A stretch of 64,000 nt of DNA from K23-9 sp964460665 (GTDB lineage Bacteria; Planctomycetota; Planctomycetia; Pirellulales; Pirellulaceae), in assembly GCA_964460665.1 (NCBI GenBank), contig CAYWSL010000001.1, positions 47,710-111,709 on the forward strand, written 5' to 3'. Below the pieces are notes generated by a model that saw only the letters and a list, made by a program, of their open reading frames with translations, ran no database searches and was not told the origin of the DNA. Below, piece after piece: positions 32,801 to 37,600 of this stretch. Position numbers and translations under genes: made by a program. The first letter of the stretch is position 1, and each line of letters starts with the position of its first letter.

Positions 32801-34446
32801 GGATAGAACTGCTCGCTAAACGAAACCGAATTGGGTTCATCTGGTGACGAACCTCCAGCGCCGACGCCTTCAGGTAGATGGAATAGATTTCCGATTCCAA
32901 GCAAACTACCGATTCCACGTACCGCTTCTACGAACCAGCTAGGACGCGCATCAGGCGACAGCCCGTATCCATCAAACCAGTTTTCAGCAGCATCGAGAAC
33001 CAGGACTCCTTGAGTCGGGTCGGCGTCATTGCTGCGATAGATACTTAGCGGTGTATCGGTTCCGGCACCGGTATCGGCAGAGATAACGATGGCCCGAAGG
33101 TCACCGGTGACAATCTGAAGACCTTCGTTCTCGGTTTCAACGAACGAAACGCCCAGACGTTCCGAGTACAGGTCCAGGACTTCACGCGCACGCTGTTTCT
33201 GCGCTTCGGTAATCGCGTTTTCGGCAAGATTCTGCTGAGGGTCCTCGCCGTACAGACTGGCGAAGTTGTATGGGAAGACATTGATACCAGTTACCGTATC
33301 AAAACGTCCGACGATCTCCGCGTCACGCCGCTGGTCTCGGGAGCCGACGGCATCAGCCGCACCTGGCCAATCCGAAAGGAACGGTTCAGTTGCTTGGATC
33401 AGTCCATCAGTGACCAGAATACTTTGCGTACCCGCACCAAACGTCACTCCAAGTGGCAGTGCGGCATCGAATGTGTCGTCAGAACCACCGCCACTGGGCA
33501 GCACCTGCGGCGCCGCCGGAAGTGCTTCGCCGCTACCAACCCGCAGTCGGAAGGTCCCGCTGTGTTCATTGGCTACTGCAGGAGCAAGTTCGGACAGATC
33601 ATTCGCGAATGTCAAAACCGCTCGATTCAATAGCGGATCGTACGTCACATCTGTCGGAATGAACGGCGCCGGGTCGTCGGTCGATTCAATCGTATCGCCG
33701 GTGTAAATCAGCTTGTAAAAGTCAGGCGTCACAACCGGTAACGTACTGCCGGCGGCAGACGAGATTGGCCCTGCGTTCGGATTTGATAGCGGGTCTTCGT
33801 TAAAGTAAACCCAGACTTGGTCACGTCGTTGAATTCGGTTTCCGTTGACAAGTTCAACGGGTTGCGGAACCACCCCCACAACACGTGGTCCCACTTCGAT
33901 ATCAAACCGAACTTCCTGAATAGGACGCAATTCATCCAGCGGATTGGGTGGACAAAGCAAGTCGCCATTCACATCGCGCAGTCCGACAATTCCCATGGTG
34001 GTATCGTCGAACCCGGCGAACTCGATGATGAACTGGTCATCAGGCAGGGTTTCAGCGAAACGCGCCACAATGATGTTCGAATTGCCATCCTGCTCGAATC
34101 CAATGAAGCCAGGCGTGACTTGGATTTCGTTGCCTTCATTGAACGAACCATCGCCACCAGAACGCCGGAACTGAATTCCAGCCAACGTGGATTCGTCAAT
34201 CAACTCGCCTCCAAACCGAAGAGTTAATTCGGTGGGTGCGACTGGTAAAAGGTTATTACCTTCTAAGTCGAATTGTTCGCCCGAGTTCGCGGAGATCGAA
34301 ATCAATCGCGGACCTTCATTGATACCTAGACCCGCAGCGAGCAATTCGCGGCGTTCTAAAGTTTCGTGAGTTAATCGCCGATCAGACTTTTTCTTCGCAG
34401 CAGACTTGCGATTGAACTTGCGGCGTACTGGCTTTTTCAGGGTCAT
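11857..34446 (-). CDS. Giant secreted protein B: beta-helix, vWA, repeat-module, GEVED, cadherin-like and dockerin domains
   Basis: 7529 residues from ATG to TAG. Order along the protein: basic N-terminus with LERRELLAA (30-38); Ig-like region; protease-like segment with the zinc motif destroyed (RGIGSLLGIGN, 510-520); PPC-like region; beta-helix stretches (FVDKLGDDVNNDGALGTPLQ opens them); a von Willebrand A domain near 1635-1870 with MIDAS motif DESAS at 1641-1645; another PPC-like region; seven recurrent modules around 2960-3680; GDAPASFGT...NGARH near 5000 and a GEVED module ending GGEVEDFEISVLP near 5295; about 13 cadherin/Ig-like repeats that begin with NDxP; and two dockerin-type calcium loops (DVNGNGNVSPLDALLIINFI, then DTQGDQDIDPVDAILVINFL) near 7370-7440, followed by a short acidic tail. 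I infer a calcium-stabilised extracellular fibre or adhesin-like protein. Cysteine is almost absent; I noticed three. An AGGTCAGG stretch lies just before the ATG. Confidence 0.92.
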   Translation of the reverse strand: MTLKKPVRRKFNRKSAAKKKSDRRLTHETLERRELLAAGLGINEGPRLISISANSGEQFDLEGNNLLPVAPTELTLRFGGELIDESTLAGIQFRRSGGDGSFNEGNEIQVTPGFIGFEQDGNSNIIVARFAETLPDDQFIIEFAGFDDTTMGIVGLRDVNGDLLCPPNPLDELRPIQEVRFDIEVGPRVVGVVPQPVELVNGNRIQRRDQVWVYFNEDPLSNPNAGPISSAAGSTLPVVTPDFYKLIYTGDTIESTDDPAPFIPTDVTYDPLLNRAVLTFANDLSELAPAVANEHSGTFRLRVGSGEALPAAPQVLPSGGGSDDTFDAALPLGVTFGAGTQSILVTDGLIQATEPFLSDWPGAADAVGSRDQRRDAEIVGRFDTVTGINVFPYNFASLYGEDPQQNLAENAITEAQKQRAREVLDLYSERLGVSFVETENEGLQIVTGDLRAIVISADTGAGTDTPLSIYRSNDADPTQGVLVLDAAENWFDGYGLSPDARPSWFVEAVRGIGSLLGIGNLFHLPEGVGAGGSSPDEPNSVSFSEQFYPDLPVEPSFLSQSDVTLGQALHRPESNDVDFYSFTAASAGRLSVETFAERLDGSSLLDTHINVYQRDADGEYILIARNDDFYSDDSFVGIDVELGSYIIGISSTGNENYSGEVSGSGLGGVSEGRYELRVTFTSTAGGTITDTTGTRLDGDADGREGGDFNFWFRVARDLSTAGTDEPRTIFVDKLGDDVNNDGALGTPLQTISAAFAIARPGDLVRLLPNGGADGLITTTDDNLAYEIGIGGSANVPLSDGAEFEVPRGVTVMIDAGAILKLQQAKISVGSESVDEDRSLASLQVLGSPVISEANGSVVGSGEVIFTSYSNEAVAVDTNPLATTPAPGQWAGIEFRNDFDNAEGRPVWETEGIFLDYVSHANISYGGGSIAVNEPIVTPIQVAESRPTIIYNTITDSADAALSADPNSFLETNFHSPVFQRVALFTSDYDRVGPEIAGNTLINNSINGLFVRVNTPAAGELEPLTVSGRFDDTDVVHSISQVLVLQGQPGGPILSEERPDVLSVQLTADALDAAGDPAGTLAAGTYDYRLTFVDLLGNESLASLPTLPVSVVSGSSITLNNLAPAPDEFSGRRLYRFDAASGNYVFVQQLDRGSSSFEDTGETRGGILRSEQSPNAAPVLLSDSFAPGTLFPGNALNYRFTFVDSIGGESLASDPSSSFLTPANGSILLSNLPAVPESYVGIRIYRLDVATGDYVLVVEQDTGTTQYLDNGDQIGGLLERDGNGGNTLIPRLNARLSIDPGTIVKLQNARIEAGFGADFYAEGVDGQEVVFTSRLDDTFGAGGTFDTNNDGVSDNAAPADWGGLIFRQDSIGSLDFATVRFGGGSTPTQGAFTDFNAIEILQADVRIANSTIQDNGAGFVSTSTRDGIGFNDEAAIFVRGSQPIIVDNIIQGNEGAAISINPNALDFHDLLDVGRSTGSLSQITTDQDNQGPLISGNRLDLNSINALHVRSEVLTTESVWDDTDIVHYVDGQVISATHHLNSGLRLKSDPEQSLVVKHDTGAELIGTGVPLDIEDRVGGTIQVLGTPGNPVVLTSINDCTVGAGFTPDGRPMNDTLLGGACSVEVVVPPPTVPHVDIVLVVDESASLGPTQAFTAQFVQDLEAGLLAAGVGNVSGNRYGAVGFGGGGADNLGRSILVGGGLFGTADEYATATSQFVTTGAIEDGFAGIDFALDNYSFRADAARFIILATDEDRDDEDRSLTLTSTIANLQANDIALQGILGINIQDNNGLRALAIDSTDVFIEDPAGPGGFTTQPGGVVIGGSGVADYLPLVQATGGIAGDLSQIGTSPATAAVFGQALIASIVDQAGGGGNTNQGTQGDWQGVTIGAFANDRNVAHIIETEDAIPAANARNAIADDSQRIGDLAADEFAGDETERLGFNIRGTLADENDVDVYSFTATGGTTVFFDIDDTSFGLDTVLELVDVNDNVLASSDNSFAESSDPSTLISNLPDNVVRPLFLTGVGNAEGPNPLDAGFRVILPGSNNSENLYFVRVRSANGNTSGQYTLGIRLREADEVSGSTVQFADIRFATNAINVTGAPLHSPLTADAQESLDFTTIVDPTPENPESGDEFVQESANNRLGFVPADVDQIGNLLTSDRGSLLVTGEIGNINVTDADIRLEDVDVYQVDLFTQQIEPDVFDSENRFVPVTFDIDYADGLGRVNTSISVYNSFGQLILHSRDSNIADDVGRPLEGVDSTNLAGGSAAVLDAFIGPVELPEGSYFVVVGNAATVPTALDQFFDPESANTDVRVVPINSVRRIAEDTLDEHDIANFDPENPTVVFSDQFNYTAERPIIEPIFDQDSIVPYTLDDIRLFVSLDSGYTGTNQSGLISVNPFTGEVERVIGQSGQPTDDIALRRDGELFSFSLGPETGAETSQNVGNFLNISPVDAAASNEGDDTIVFQSSNQQFTDLVADNAAQLDVHAVTFPLSDGQSAAAANSPGFIVGSRDNNGRGFEIPTELTRNIFYQTIASDGEITSRGNTNANAHRQFTGNVPYFPNQGPASADLEWGIIDTGAIFNTGGDEGTITGIGIEADGSSVFDTFFAVTDNGGVHSFIPGVTVPAPNTSPAFGYDSVIPTTFHGVVPLDPIHAASTFGFATSPVFTGMAMGPRVIENGLYRQTIFASTEDGWLYALEINEAGEVEPANVFYNGRAAIPITFNDGFAGLPLFTSPTGIAFSHLEESLFQQTGSRGLEPGHGLDVPEDRSRTGTFGGQSLYFGVTANDPDDNTIGSPDDANGDIAPGGSHGSIISRAFSLEGYSPADQPTLYFTYFLEVEENDDSNFVRNQNDSFRVFGSGDDGEWQLLATNNNFRELVADDEFDYFNDTNIPVQELFDDTQEWRQSRVDLGPLAGSENVRIRFDFSTAGSMRTQFGSVDFVAVPGDEVIDREQLFFTDNNLNQIVLETIVGRDVVFPGGVDLDNNDQFTVTGPDGPFTIRFVTGPPSQLGDVQINAFMSANDVAEEVLRIIPGSLNPANNGDGSLSFLAATDIGLIGDIPVGQSNPVQIDVSETPPSFLNEPPFFDPGSPGATQLVIPDGSDLTAGESFTLFGETSVIQLTYVNFPTGAPGEVVFANADTADDIARRVVSLLPSDFGAIFDGNGVINFLNPVTAFTTASTSQIVIDNARTVNESRIRITPASGDDLIDGETLTLTSPAGTTVVTFTDTANPSGPGAVSFQAGDTVATIATRLLAALPDELLSIRQGNDILVVASGAITDVAGTELVLAQVPSQTISFPSGANLIPGESIRLNSASGFTDLQFFPSAVPGPPGTISYLTTDSAAVIRARVAAALAFPTVNSAGGLIVYGATAVAASEPTSQISSAFTNGQSITPPAGADLIDGESIDVTVGGVVTTIQFVDTAGPVGPNQVAFQATDSAGQVATRLLAATETAWNPTLSGNTVFFVADTVVHQLGASDIQVVPGVFTENVVNLDIPDATELRNGEQIDISNFGFFPTDTITFILRGSTVPDAGTIQVFYDPTDLAEDLYAQIVDGLSVNHQVYIDPTGAGINIFDEFNSTFATLGVSPVATLVGVEDVVTYAIPVTIPNGSEITSGETLTVTTQDDLTGANAQTFTLVDVNLQTGAPSELTFDPLAPADVVAADIFAQLPIELQPYLVGTREIYLLNASSVQTTPGSHVISYQSSLNSSPILVTSTMTTVEVAERLQAGFADGFGRFATIDGVTTATSDNYKVYGGDRIKLFNVTPQDAGAFGVSGFEIFSGGGFTTTPVPGDEFGEDQASFYGGGGVRRNGALDNEVQGVFIDDIIVGFAERGELVLNAPFNDTSFVFNPETLPDTHPQAVQPERQNEILVGGYSLEIRTSDEYGVEEDYNPINLQLSEQLGLGRSFDTNDRLVDGAVTLIVPPPSSLIDGDTFTLDDGDRLLTFEFDSTTDGTVTPGNVRVAFNNANSDSAFVARAVRDAINSAQVQSVLNITAATSDSLESGVPTGNRVELFGENIAVNHSGGRFLKVDLVDEENFQGRESSRQIPVVDHTTQTVTSAINRDELPRSAVTQFVDGGADTLVAVGRIGDNVATGLEVGNLQDGAVIVASDPSLDWDSIRVYLEAGDNIDIDVDTLGFTKAGEVLDLPVITVLEQGRFGATTISGQFVDLPQTEILAQTSLLAPTSAPGESQAGAFLQFQAPTSAYYDIVVSSTALFLPDQLITDFGEYQLTVRPNAATSAAVPDRDVLMVDYQFGISDTNRVSPQGQIIISSNFVSDSAQVGIRATNADRDVRLVGIPGTNAIAVPGDLPTPGSAALLRNQNTDSLIPGVVISNNVVVASGDAAILLQGDTNANGSVATSSLFGRIVNNTVVGQGVGDGIRVAGSASPTILNNVVAFFDEGIVTTADQFGDVIIGNNAYQNNTTNATIPISTSAIVVPQEVELFEDPARRIYIPATGSNVIDSSFASLPDRADFLQTVKEPVGISPSPIIAPGFDVYGQARVDDPLVATPGGVGINVFIDRGAIDRADTERPVAVLVGPQDAVGLAVAGGDQDVDQSFVRLAEGIVEFFDVQLTDTAGTGLDPLTINSSNVILTENGRQLTPDEDYIFGYSSNSRTIRLTPLTGLWRSDSVYEITINNRPRIEVTLPAGDQILDGDQVTTIEEDGTATVFEFDSGFSLQVPQSTLLTFSGTNADLTDEETLTITSPSGITRTIEVDLDNFITAGSSNIIFDARDAGTVVQVRDAFLNLLNSADPLDPTMTTAEVLGLTPRSIGASQLQLGTVTGHTITSTIASADVTGVDQGLADGDTFTYTSGTQSVTFQLTEDALVSDPSFVPIAISNTDTPDEIAQAIAAEIALDVHGLGLGTAQAVGNGTVLVGGVVGDVLTLDQSGMTLLGSPGVTTDAVVVPFIPTTQFTSASTAAALQAAIRNSAAGVTVTSPGAGTLLISDTQLIQATFGGSVPSSIGTLLPAVSDLAGNPVRETRITDETRFTIIMPDVVFDYGDAPASFGTLDADNGARHTVSSDRVPRLGNFLDTETDGASTPNGDDTPLVLNATETGLVFTVVAPNASTRSINIANIQPLGGETLTIQAGDVTATFELTLSTSNPAQGNVPVNFVAGDTAGNIARNLSQAIRAEIDGIDESIIMTVDTVDGAIILEAIDDEDGISTGIFVNNAGIPFHVFTTPGTPPNNVSGDDVIGFLNPLDPAGTSTIVNVVGAGLLDAWVDFDRNGFFEADEQVISNVAVVNGENIVNFFAPSNATQGDTWMRVRISESGNLTPTGVSVGGEVEDFEISVLPIALPVPVNDQYTAIEDTTLVVDALSPQRNLLSNDQDLATQILPVRYFVGDQPQNGTLTVLDELTGEFTYEPNEDFFGIDTFTYRLSTQQNSGPGSPTTSTFATVTIDVQPINDIPGAQNQSFIGVEDTTLAISAAELLAGATGHASPAITTPPQDESDQILHVESISSGGVIVSSANATATTDEGATISALFDAQGFITTVLYTPAVDFNSDNLPLADGSLRTDEFEFTLTDDGELFLDDGSVISGVARQVTATATVTVTPTNDPPDLTGETINQNDTDYLAFYASINAVAPVPTEDTALVIPTAFLLANDFSGPSTAADEVTFVRSNDGAVSIVDVSLVDPATGQISLVAGDVNFIPADDIFGDVEFVYQVVDQGVDEAADGTRTANPLISEVTATIFLEPINDNPFAFDRSLSIDEAIEPAGPAVLSFTSLDLINGGGLNANSPITITGTSVTIPDGIDLIDGETFSIVGSDGVSRVVELTTSGSASVGTDVFVSYTLTDTADVIAGNLAAVLRGAGLGGSVLNDTISFIEVDSIATDTYNSGVTATATSVSVLDGQSLTGGEVLTVTDTDGRTVTFEFSATGLSMSGADVLVPFNRTDTAENIAGALQTALANNGFGSAILAGAGGDWIARFVNIQAVAINDPTSQIARDGNVITLPEGGSVVNGETITIDDGAGTIRVVEFNTTGTPSAGTDFVVVVTATDTADAVAASLQATLRSQGFGVIATGADVAFVAVDDAIATEPLTSVVVSNDSILLPAGASLIDGERITITFDGGLTAIAEFTTDGVFSADADFTVLFNPLDSSTTIASRLEAELRSNSYAATAAGGLVSFVNTVSVAVEENPNTAGNFPETLAAPFNEVEQSLRVVAFETSLGTIDVAVDGNGTHTLTTSAGGLLTFTFAGGAFTTGSYEPPIDYNQQAPFQPNDLFTYTIEDNGQTTIPGSNATVTLPVERSLLPATVTITVNETNDPPTFDTPIEINILEDVVGFTVPGVITNVLPSMASALDEVANQTVSFQIVPSLSTVPAGLMTQDPIIDLNGGLTFFPATDQIGTAVYVIRGTDADPNNPNFLSASTDATVTVQVRPVNDAPRFDPLATSSDSLSPDEAYSVVVAADGSAAPITYTLREDNTQAQGLLERYFIPLQRDTSVIGYSQIGLLDVFTVGPDNELDSSQEGGSQQLTISSPGNVSTTTLGGTIERETVNGTLVGFFYTPPQDFNNEIGTFDSFTYEVIDNSTVGGETFVLSTNVLTEDNLRTSNTVFFDLTPVNDRPEFTLINNFIEVAEDSGLSTVQGYAVNIAAGPQATAFDEVDATIGSETGQEVNFSLALVNIPPSRVSQFFEESPAITPDGTLTFEPAENVFGEFVFEVVLNDDGIGNATRGDLISSDPQTITISVLPVNDSPVLSPNAGDLSFTLLENSTIDIQIVGDTVTAGLLDVFLPGPDNESDDITPGGNQTVSLATPITTSTTSGGSLTQIFDETGLTNLRYTPRPDFTGEDSFIYTVTDDGITVDVGSNIAQLDPRFASNTVNLTVLPVNDEPIFSGAGNVVTSEDFGPVVVNDWATSVLAGPATAGDEIANQNLSFVFTQTAGSPALFADSPTAVIDSLTNTASLSFQAAADANGVAVFEVFLLDDGPDAGNGDDNVSITQTFTIRVNAVNDPPSFTPGGIIQVAEDSGPFSQSEPWAGNVSAGPNDESSQNVRFEVTVPDDAVDLFRSPPEISDTGFLRFTPAANANGTVDLDVQAFDSDGGESDSVTLRIIIDEVNDTPRAVEDDILTNEDVVFTITSATLLGNDIDPDLITNPNEFLTVVPQNGERSIEGALVSFDAATGSITYDPTNSVSLQSLAPGESIVDSFTYSVVDAAGATSTPVLVNVTVAGVNDAPVLNIDQPTLNPNGPTVIRPLDNDTDIDGFIDPSSISITLQPAFGTIAVADNGIITYTPFGSFSTEDQFRYTVADNLGLRGSEGIVSIAANVAPIAVGDIAETFIGEPIDVNVAANDMDPDGQLDLAGIIVLEQPQRGQAIPQNNGTIRYVPNLDFVGTDTFVYSIPDQEGRFSEPATVSVRVSNSRLQNPDEFLDVNGNGNVSPLDALLIINFIADNGLFTPVAETDRGPNFYDTQGDQDIDPVDAILVINFLADRAAEGGAFGEQVSISQPVVDPVVVDFVDIDSNDAAFELTEQPITTVTQPSANLVDASVEDSLDNDNNVIDLIAFDDDDEDEEADRVEALDAAFGDLI
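12360..18570 (-). repeat. Cadherin/Ig-like repeat array in protein B
   Basis: About 13 repeats of roughly 90-130 residues begin with variants of VNDxPxF or TNDPPxF followed by an EDT or EDSG turn (IEDTTLVVD, VEDTTLAIS, VAEDSGLST, TSEDFGPVV, TNEDVVFTI), contain an F-x-P or Y-x-P strand (FTYEPNEDFFG, LRYTPRPDFTG, ITYDPTNSVSLQ) and end in a FTYxVxDxG strand. These features match the bacterial cadherin-like/Big and tandem-95 families. Gene A has only about six at the same place. Confidence 0.8.
16030..17240 (-). repeat. Second array of four modules in protein B, inside a cadherin-like repeat
   Basis: Four copies of the same module as at 23400-25560 are inserted between the strands of one cadherin/Ig-like repeat. 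Their openings are GIDLIDGETFSIV, GQSLTGGEVLTVT, GGSVVNGETITID and GASLIDGERITIT; the helix parts read DTADVIAGNLAAVLR, DTAENIAGALQTAL and DTADAVAASLQATLR. Copies in this array resemble one another more than those in the first array, which fits a later local expansion. Confidence 0.7.
23400..25560 (-). repeat. Tandem array of seven ~75-95-residue modules in protein B
   Basis: Each copy reads roughly: Pro, Asp/Ala, Gly, two residues, Leu, two residues, GE or GD, then a short strand, a strand ending xxF, a variable Pro/Gly-rich turn, a strand ending in VxF, then DTAxxIAxRLxxxL as a probable helix. Examples of the opening are GSDLTAGESFTLF, GDDLIDGETLTLT, GANLIPGESIRLN and GADLIDGESIDVT. Copies are clearly related but diverged. 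I do not recognise this as a named domain; the predicted form is a small beta sheet plus one helix. Confidence 0.7.
28830..29550 (-). other. von Willebrand A domain inserted in protein B
   Basis: Residues about 1635-1870. It starts HVDIVLVVDESASLGP, with the MIDAS DxSxS motif as DESAS (first Asp residue 1641), continues through FVTTGAIEDGFAGIDFAL, where a MIDAS Thr could lie, and FIILATDEDRDDED, where the third MIDAS Asp could lie. It breaks a scaffold that runs on without interruption in A and C, between the shared phrases ILTSxxD and DWxG. Proline-rich VPPPTVP and Gly-rich AGGGGNTNQG linkers flank it. Confidence 0.8.
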
Positions 34447-34500
34447 ATGACCTGACCTAAAACTAAAGGCGTAAAAATGAAATCACTGCGATTGCAGCAC

Positions 34501-34532
34501 AAAACCGAATCGAACTTCAGTGTTCAATTCGG
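34501..34532 (-). terminator. Possible intrinsic terminator or leader hairpin between genes A and B
   Basis: Read on the minus strand, CCGAAUUGAAC pairs with GUUCGAUUCGG across a six-base loop (ACUGAA): an 11-bp stem with one G-U pair, followed by four U. It lies after the gene A stop (34657) and 55 bases before the gene B start. The short U run makes termination uncertain; it could be a 5' leader hairpin of B. Confidence 0.4.
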
Positions 34533-34656
34533 TGGCGAAATAAAAAGGTAGGGCCCCAAAAATGGGTGACTTACGAATCATCCAGTGAAACTTCTCGTTC
34601 TTGTTTTTTGCTAAATCATAGTTGTTACTACTCGGCTCTGCCCAACATAGGTGGGG

Positions 34657-37600
34657 TCATCTTAACTCGTATTCGGATTCGCTAAGCAAATCAACTAGTG
34701 CATCGTCGATGTTTCGGCTGACATCGTCAGCTGAATCGTCATTGCCCAAGGCAATCAAGTCCGAGACTTGCGCCACAGGACTATTGGAAATCTCTAATCC
34801 AGTTGTCAAAAGGTTGTCCCGAGCGTCGTTTTCCAGAACAGGTGCATCGACCCTTTCTCGATTCGAGTTCGGTAGGTTGGCCGTGGAGATTGCGGCGAAC
34901 GCGGTCGTCACCGCGAAACTGGTGGAAACCAACTCCCCTTGGGCAGGGGCATTTACAACTAATTCACCAGCTGCTTCTTCTGCGCGGTCGGCCAAGAAAT
35001 TGATCACCAAAATGGCGTCAACTGCACCAATGAATCCGTTCCCGTCGACGTCCAGGAAGTCTGGCGGTGGAGTACCGATCTGACTGACCGGAGTGAATAG
35101 CCCATTTTCACTGATGAAGTTGATCACGCGAATCGCATCGAGCGGCGAAACAATTCCGTTGCCCGTCACGTCGGCTGCTAAATCCTGTAGCGGATTTTGA
35201 AAACTGGATTGATTCAGATTCAGCGTCACTGTAACTGGCTGCCCAACACGGCCAGTCGAATCGACTGCTCGGTACGTAAACGAATCCGTGTCACCAACAT
35301 TGCCACCGGTGTTGACGTATGTAAACGTTCCGTCTTCAGAAATCGACAACGTACCCAATGACGGCTGCGTCACGGTTGGCAAGTCAACTAGGATGGTGTC
35401 ACCGTCGGCGTCACTATCGTTTCGCAATACTCCGTCCGCGGGATTCAACACAGGCAGTTGTGATCCAACCGGGACGTTGTAGACATCGCCAACGGTAATC
35501 GGTGCATCAGCCACTGGCGTAATCGTCAGCGTAAATACGTCAAACGGACTTTGCGAACCATCGGTTGCTGACACCTCAAGTTCAATGGCACCTGATTGAT
35601 CAGGTTCCGGAACGATCACGATGTTGTCACCCGAGAAAGAGATGGAGGCGATCAACGGATTCTGACTGATCTGAGCTTGAGTTGGATTCACAATGTTGCC
35701 CAACCGGGTGACCGTGTAAGTCAGTTGTTCCGGATCTGGATCGGCAAATACAGTGCCCAAGTCGGCAACAATCGTCTGGTCCTCGCGTCCAACAAGTGGT
35801 TCCAGGGTTCCGATTCGTACAGGTGGATCCGGTGTATTGCGAACCGTCACAGGGACTCGCTGAGTAACCGATCCACCCTGGCCATCATCAGCAGTGATCA
35901 CCAAAGCTGTTTCGCCTGGCCTAAACGAAGGCAGTTCGATTGTCAGTTCTGAATCAACCAAAACAGCCGATACGATCGTGGAGTCTTCGGAAATGGCGGT
36001 GAACGTCAACGGATCCGCTTCAGGGTCACTGAACCAGGTGTTCAAGTCGAACGTGAACACCTGTGGAATCGCTTTGCTTTCGTCCAGCTCCAAGGACGTG
36101 ACGCCATTGACGCCATTGACTCCTTCGAAGACAGGATTGTCGTTGGTTCCCGCTACATCCAAGTTGACGGTACCAGTAGCGGTTGCACCAAACTCGTCTT
36201 CAATGATGTAAGTGAAGCTGTCGGAACCACTGAAGAACGGGCTAGGCGTGTACACCAAAGCGCCGTTTGTGAAATCAACGGATCCACCCTGGAAGCTGAA
36301 TCTTGGGAATTGAGCCGGAATCGTTTGTAAGCGAACCTGAGCACCAGCAGTGACTTCGTTTTGTGGACCAACCGAATCGTTGTCAAAAATGCCAGGCATG
36401 CCTGGGATCCCATTCAACGGAATCTGCAATGTCATTCGTTCGGTCACCGAGAAATTGTCCGTGCCCGCGATCGGAGGATCATTCACCGGTGTGATGGCAA
36501 TCGAAACGGTGCCCTGGCGCGTCGCTTGTTCAACGACTTGCCCTGGCCCCGGTTGATCGGCCACCACGTAGGTGAACGTATCTGCCTGAGCACCGTTGAA
36601 ATTCAACGGTGGTGTGTATTGGATGGCGGTCCCGCCATTGATGATTTCAACTATACCACCCTGCGTCGATGCGGCGTTGGTGATCACACCAAGCGTATCG
36701 GGGAAGCTAGCGGCCGACTGAATGATCAAGCCTTGGCCGGCCTCGTTGGCGGGCCCCGCAACAAAGAACGGGTCAATCAACTCCGATACGTCAAAAATCT
36801 GTACCTCGTCTTCATTGATCGCTCGGTTGACCTCCACATTAATCGACGTGGCGATCGGAGGATCATTGACAGGCAAGACTTCAATCGTGCCCGTGATCGC
36901 TCGGGTGTTGGTGATTTGCGCCGTCGGATCGATCGGATTGATGTCGGTTACGCGAGCGGTAAACGTTGTCGTTCCAACGAAGTCAGGTTCTGGGATGAAC
37001 GTGAATGTTCCATCGCTGGCTAATGAAAACGCACCAGCAATCGTGCCGTTTGGAGTTGTCAGTGTTCTATCCCCAACGTCCGCTGGGAAAATGGCAACCG
37101 TCTGACCATCAGGATCGACTACACCGGACAGCAGGCCATCGTCGTTTTGGCTAGCGGTCAATGTTCCTGCACCATCAAGAACTTGTAACGCCACGTCTTC
37201 AGGAACTGTAAACGTACGGTCGGCTTGTGCATCGGTCAGCGCTGGCGGGTTGCCAGGCAACAATCGCAGTGCGTAGTCTTCGACCTCGCCACTAAGTGCT
37301 AGGCCTGTCGGAGTTAGGCCGCCTTCACGCGACACGCGGAAACGTGCGAACGTCGTCACTGGTGCAACCGGTGCAGCAATGACATCTGGAATGCTGACCT
37401 CAAAGACTCGCGTCACACCGGAACCTGTGTCGCTGAAAATCGCGCCAGGCGTGTTGGCGTTGATAATCTGTTCGCCCGAATCGTCCCAATCGCCGTCGCC
37501 ATTGAAATCAACCCACGCTTCCAAGATTCCAGATCCTGTTACCGTAACCGAAATGGGCGTCACGACGCCCCTGTTCAGCACGCCTTCAGGGTTGATTTCG

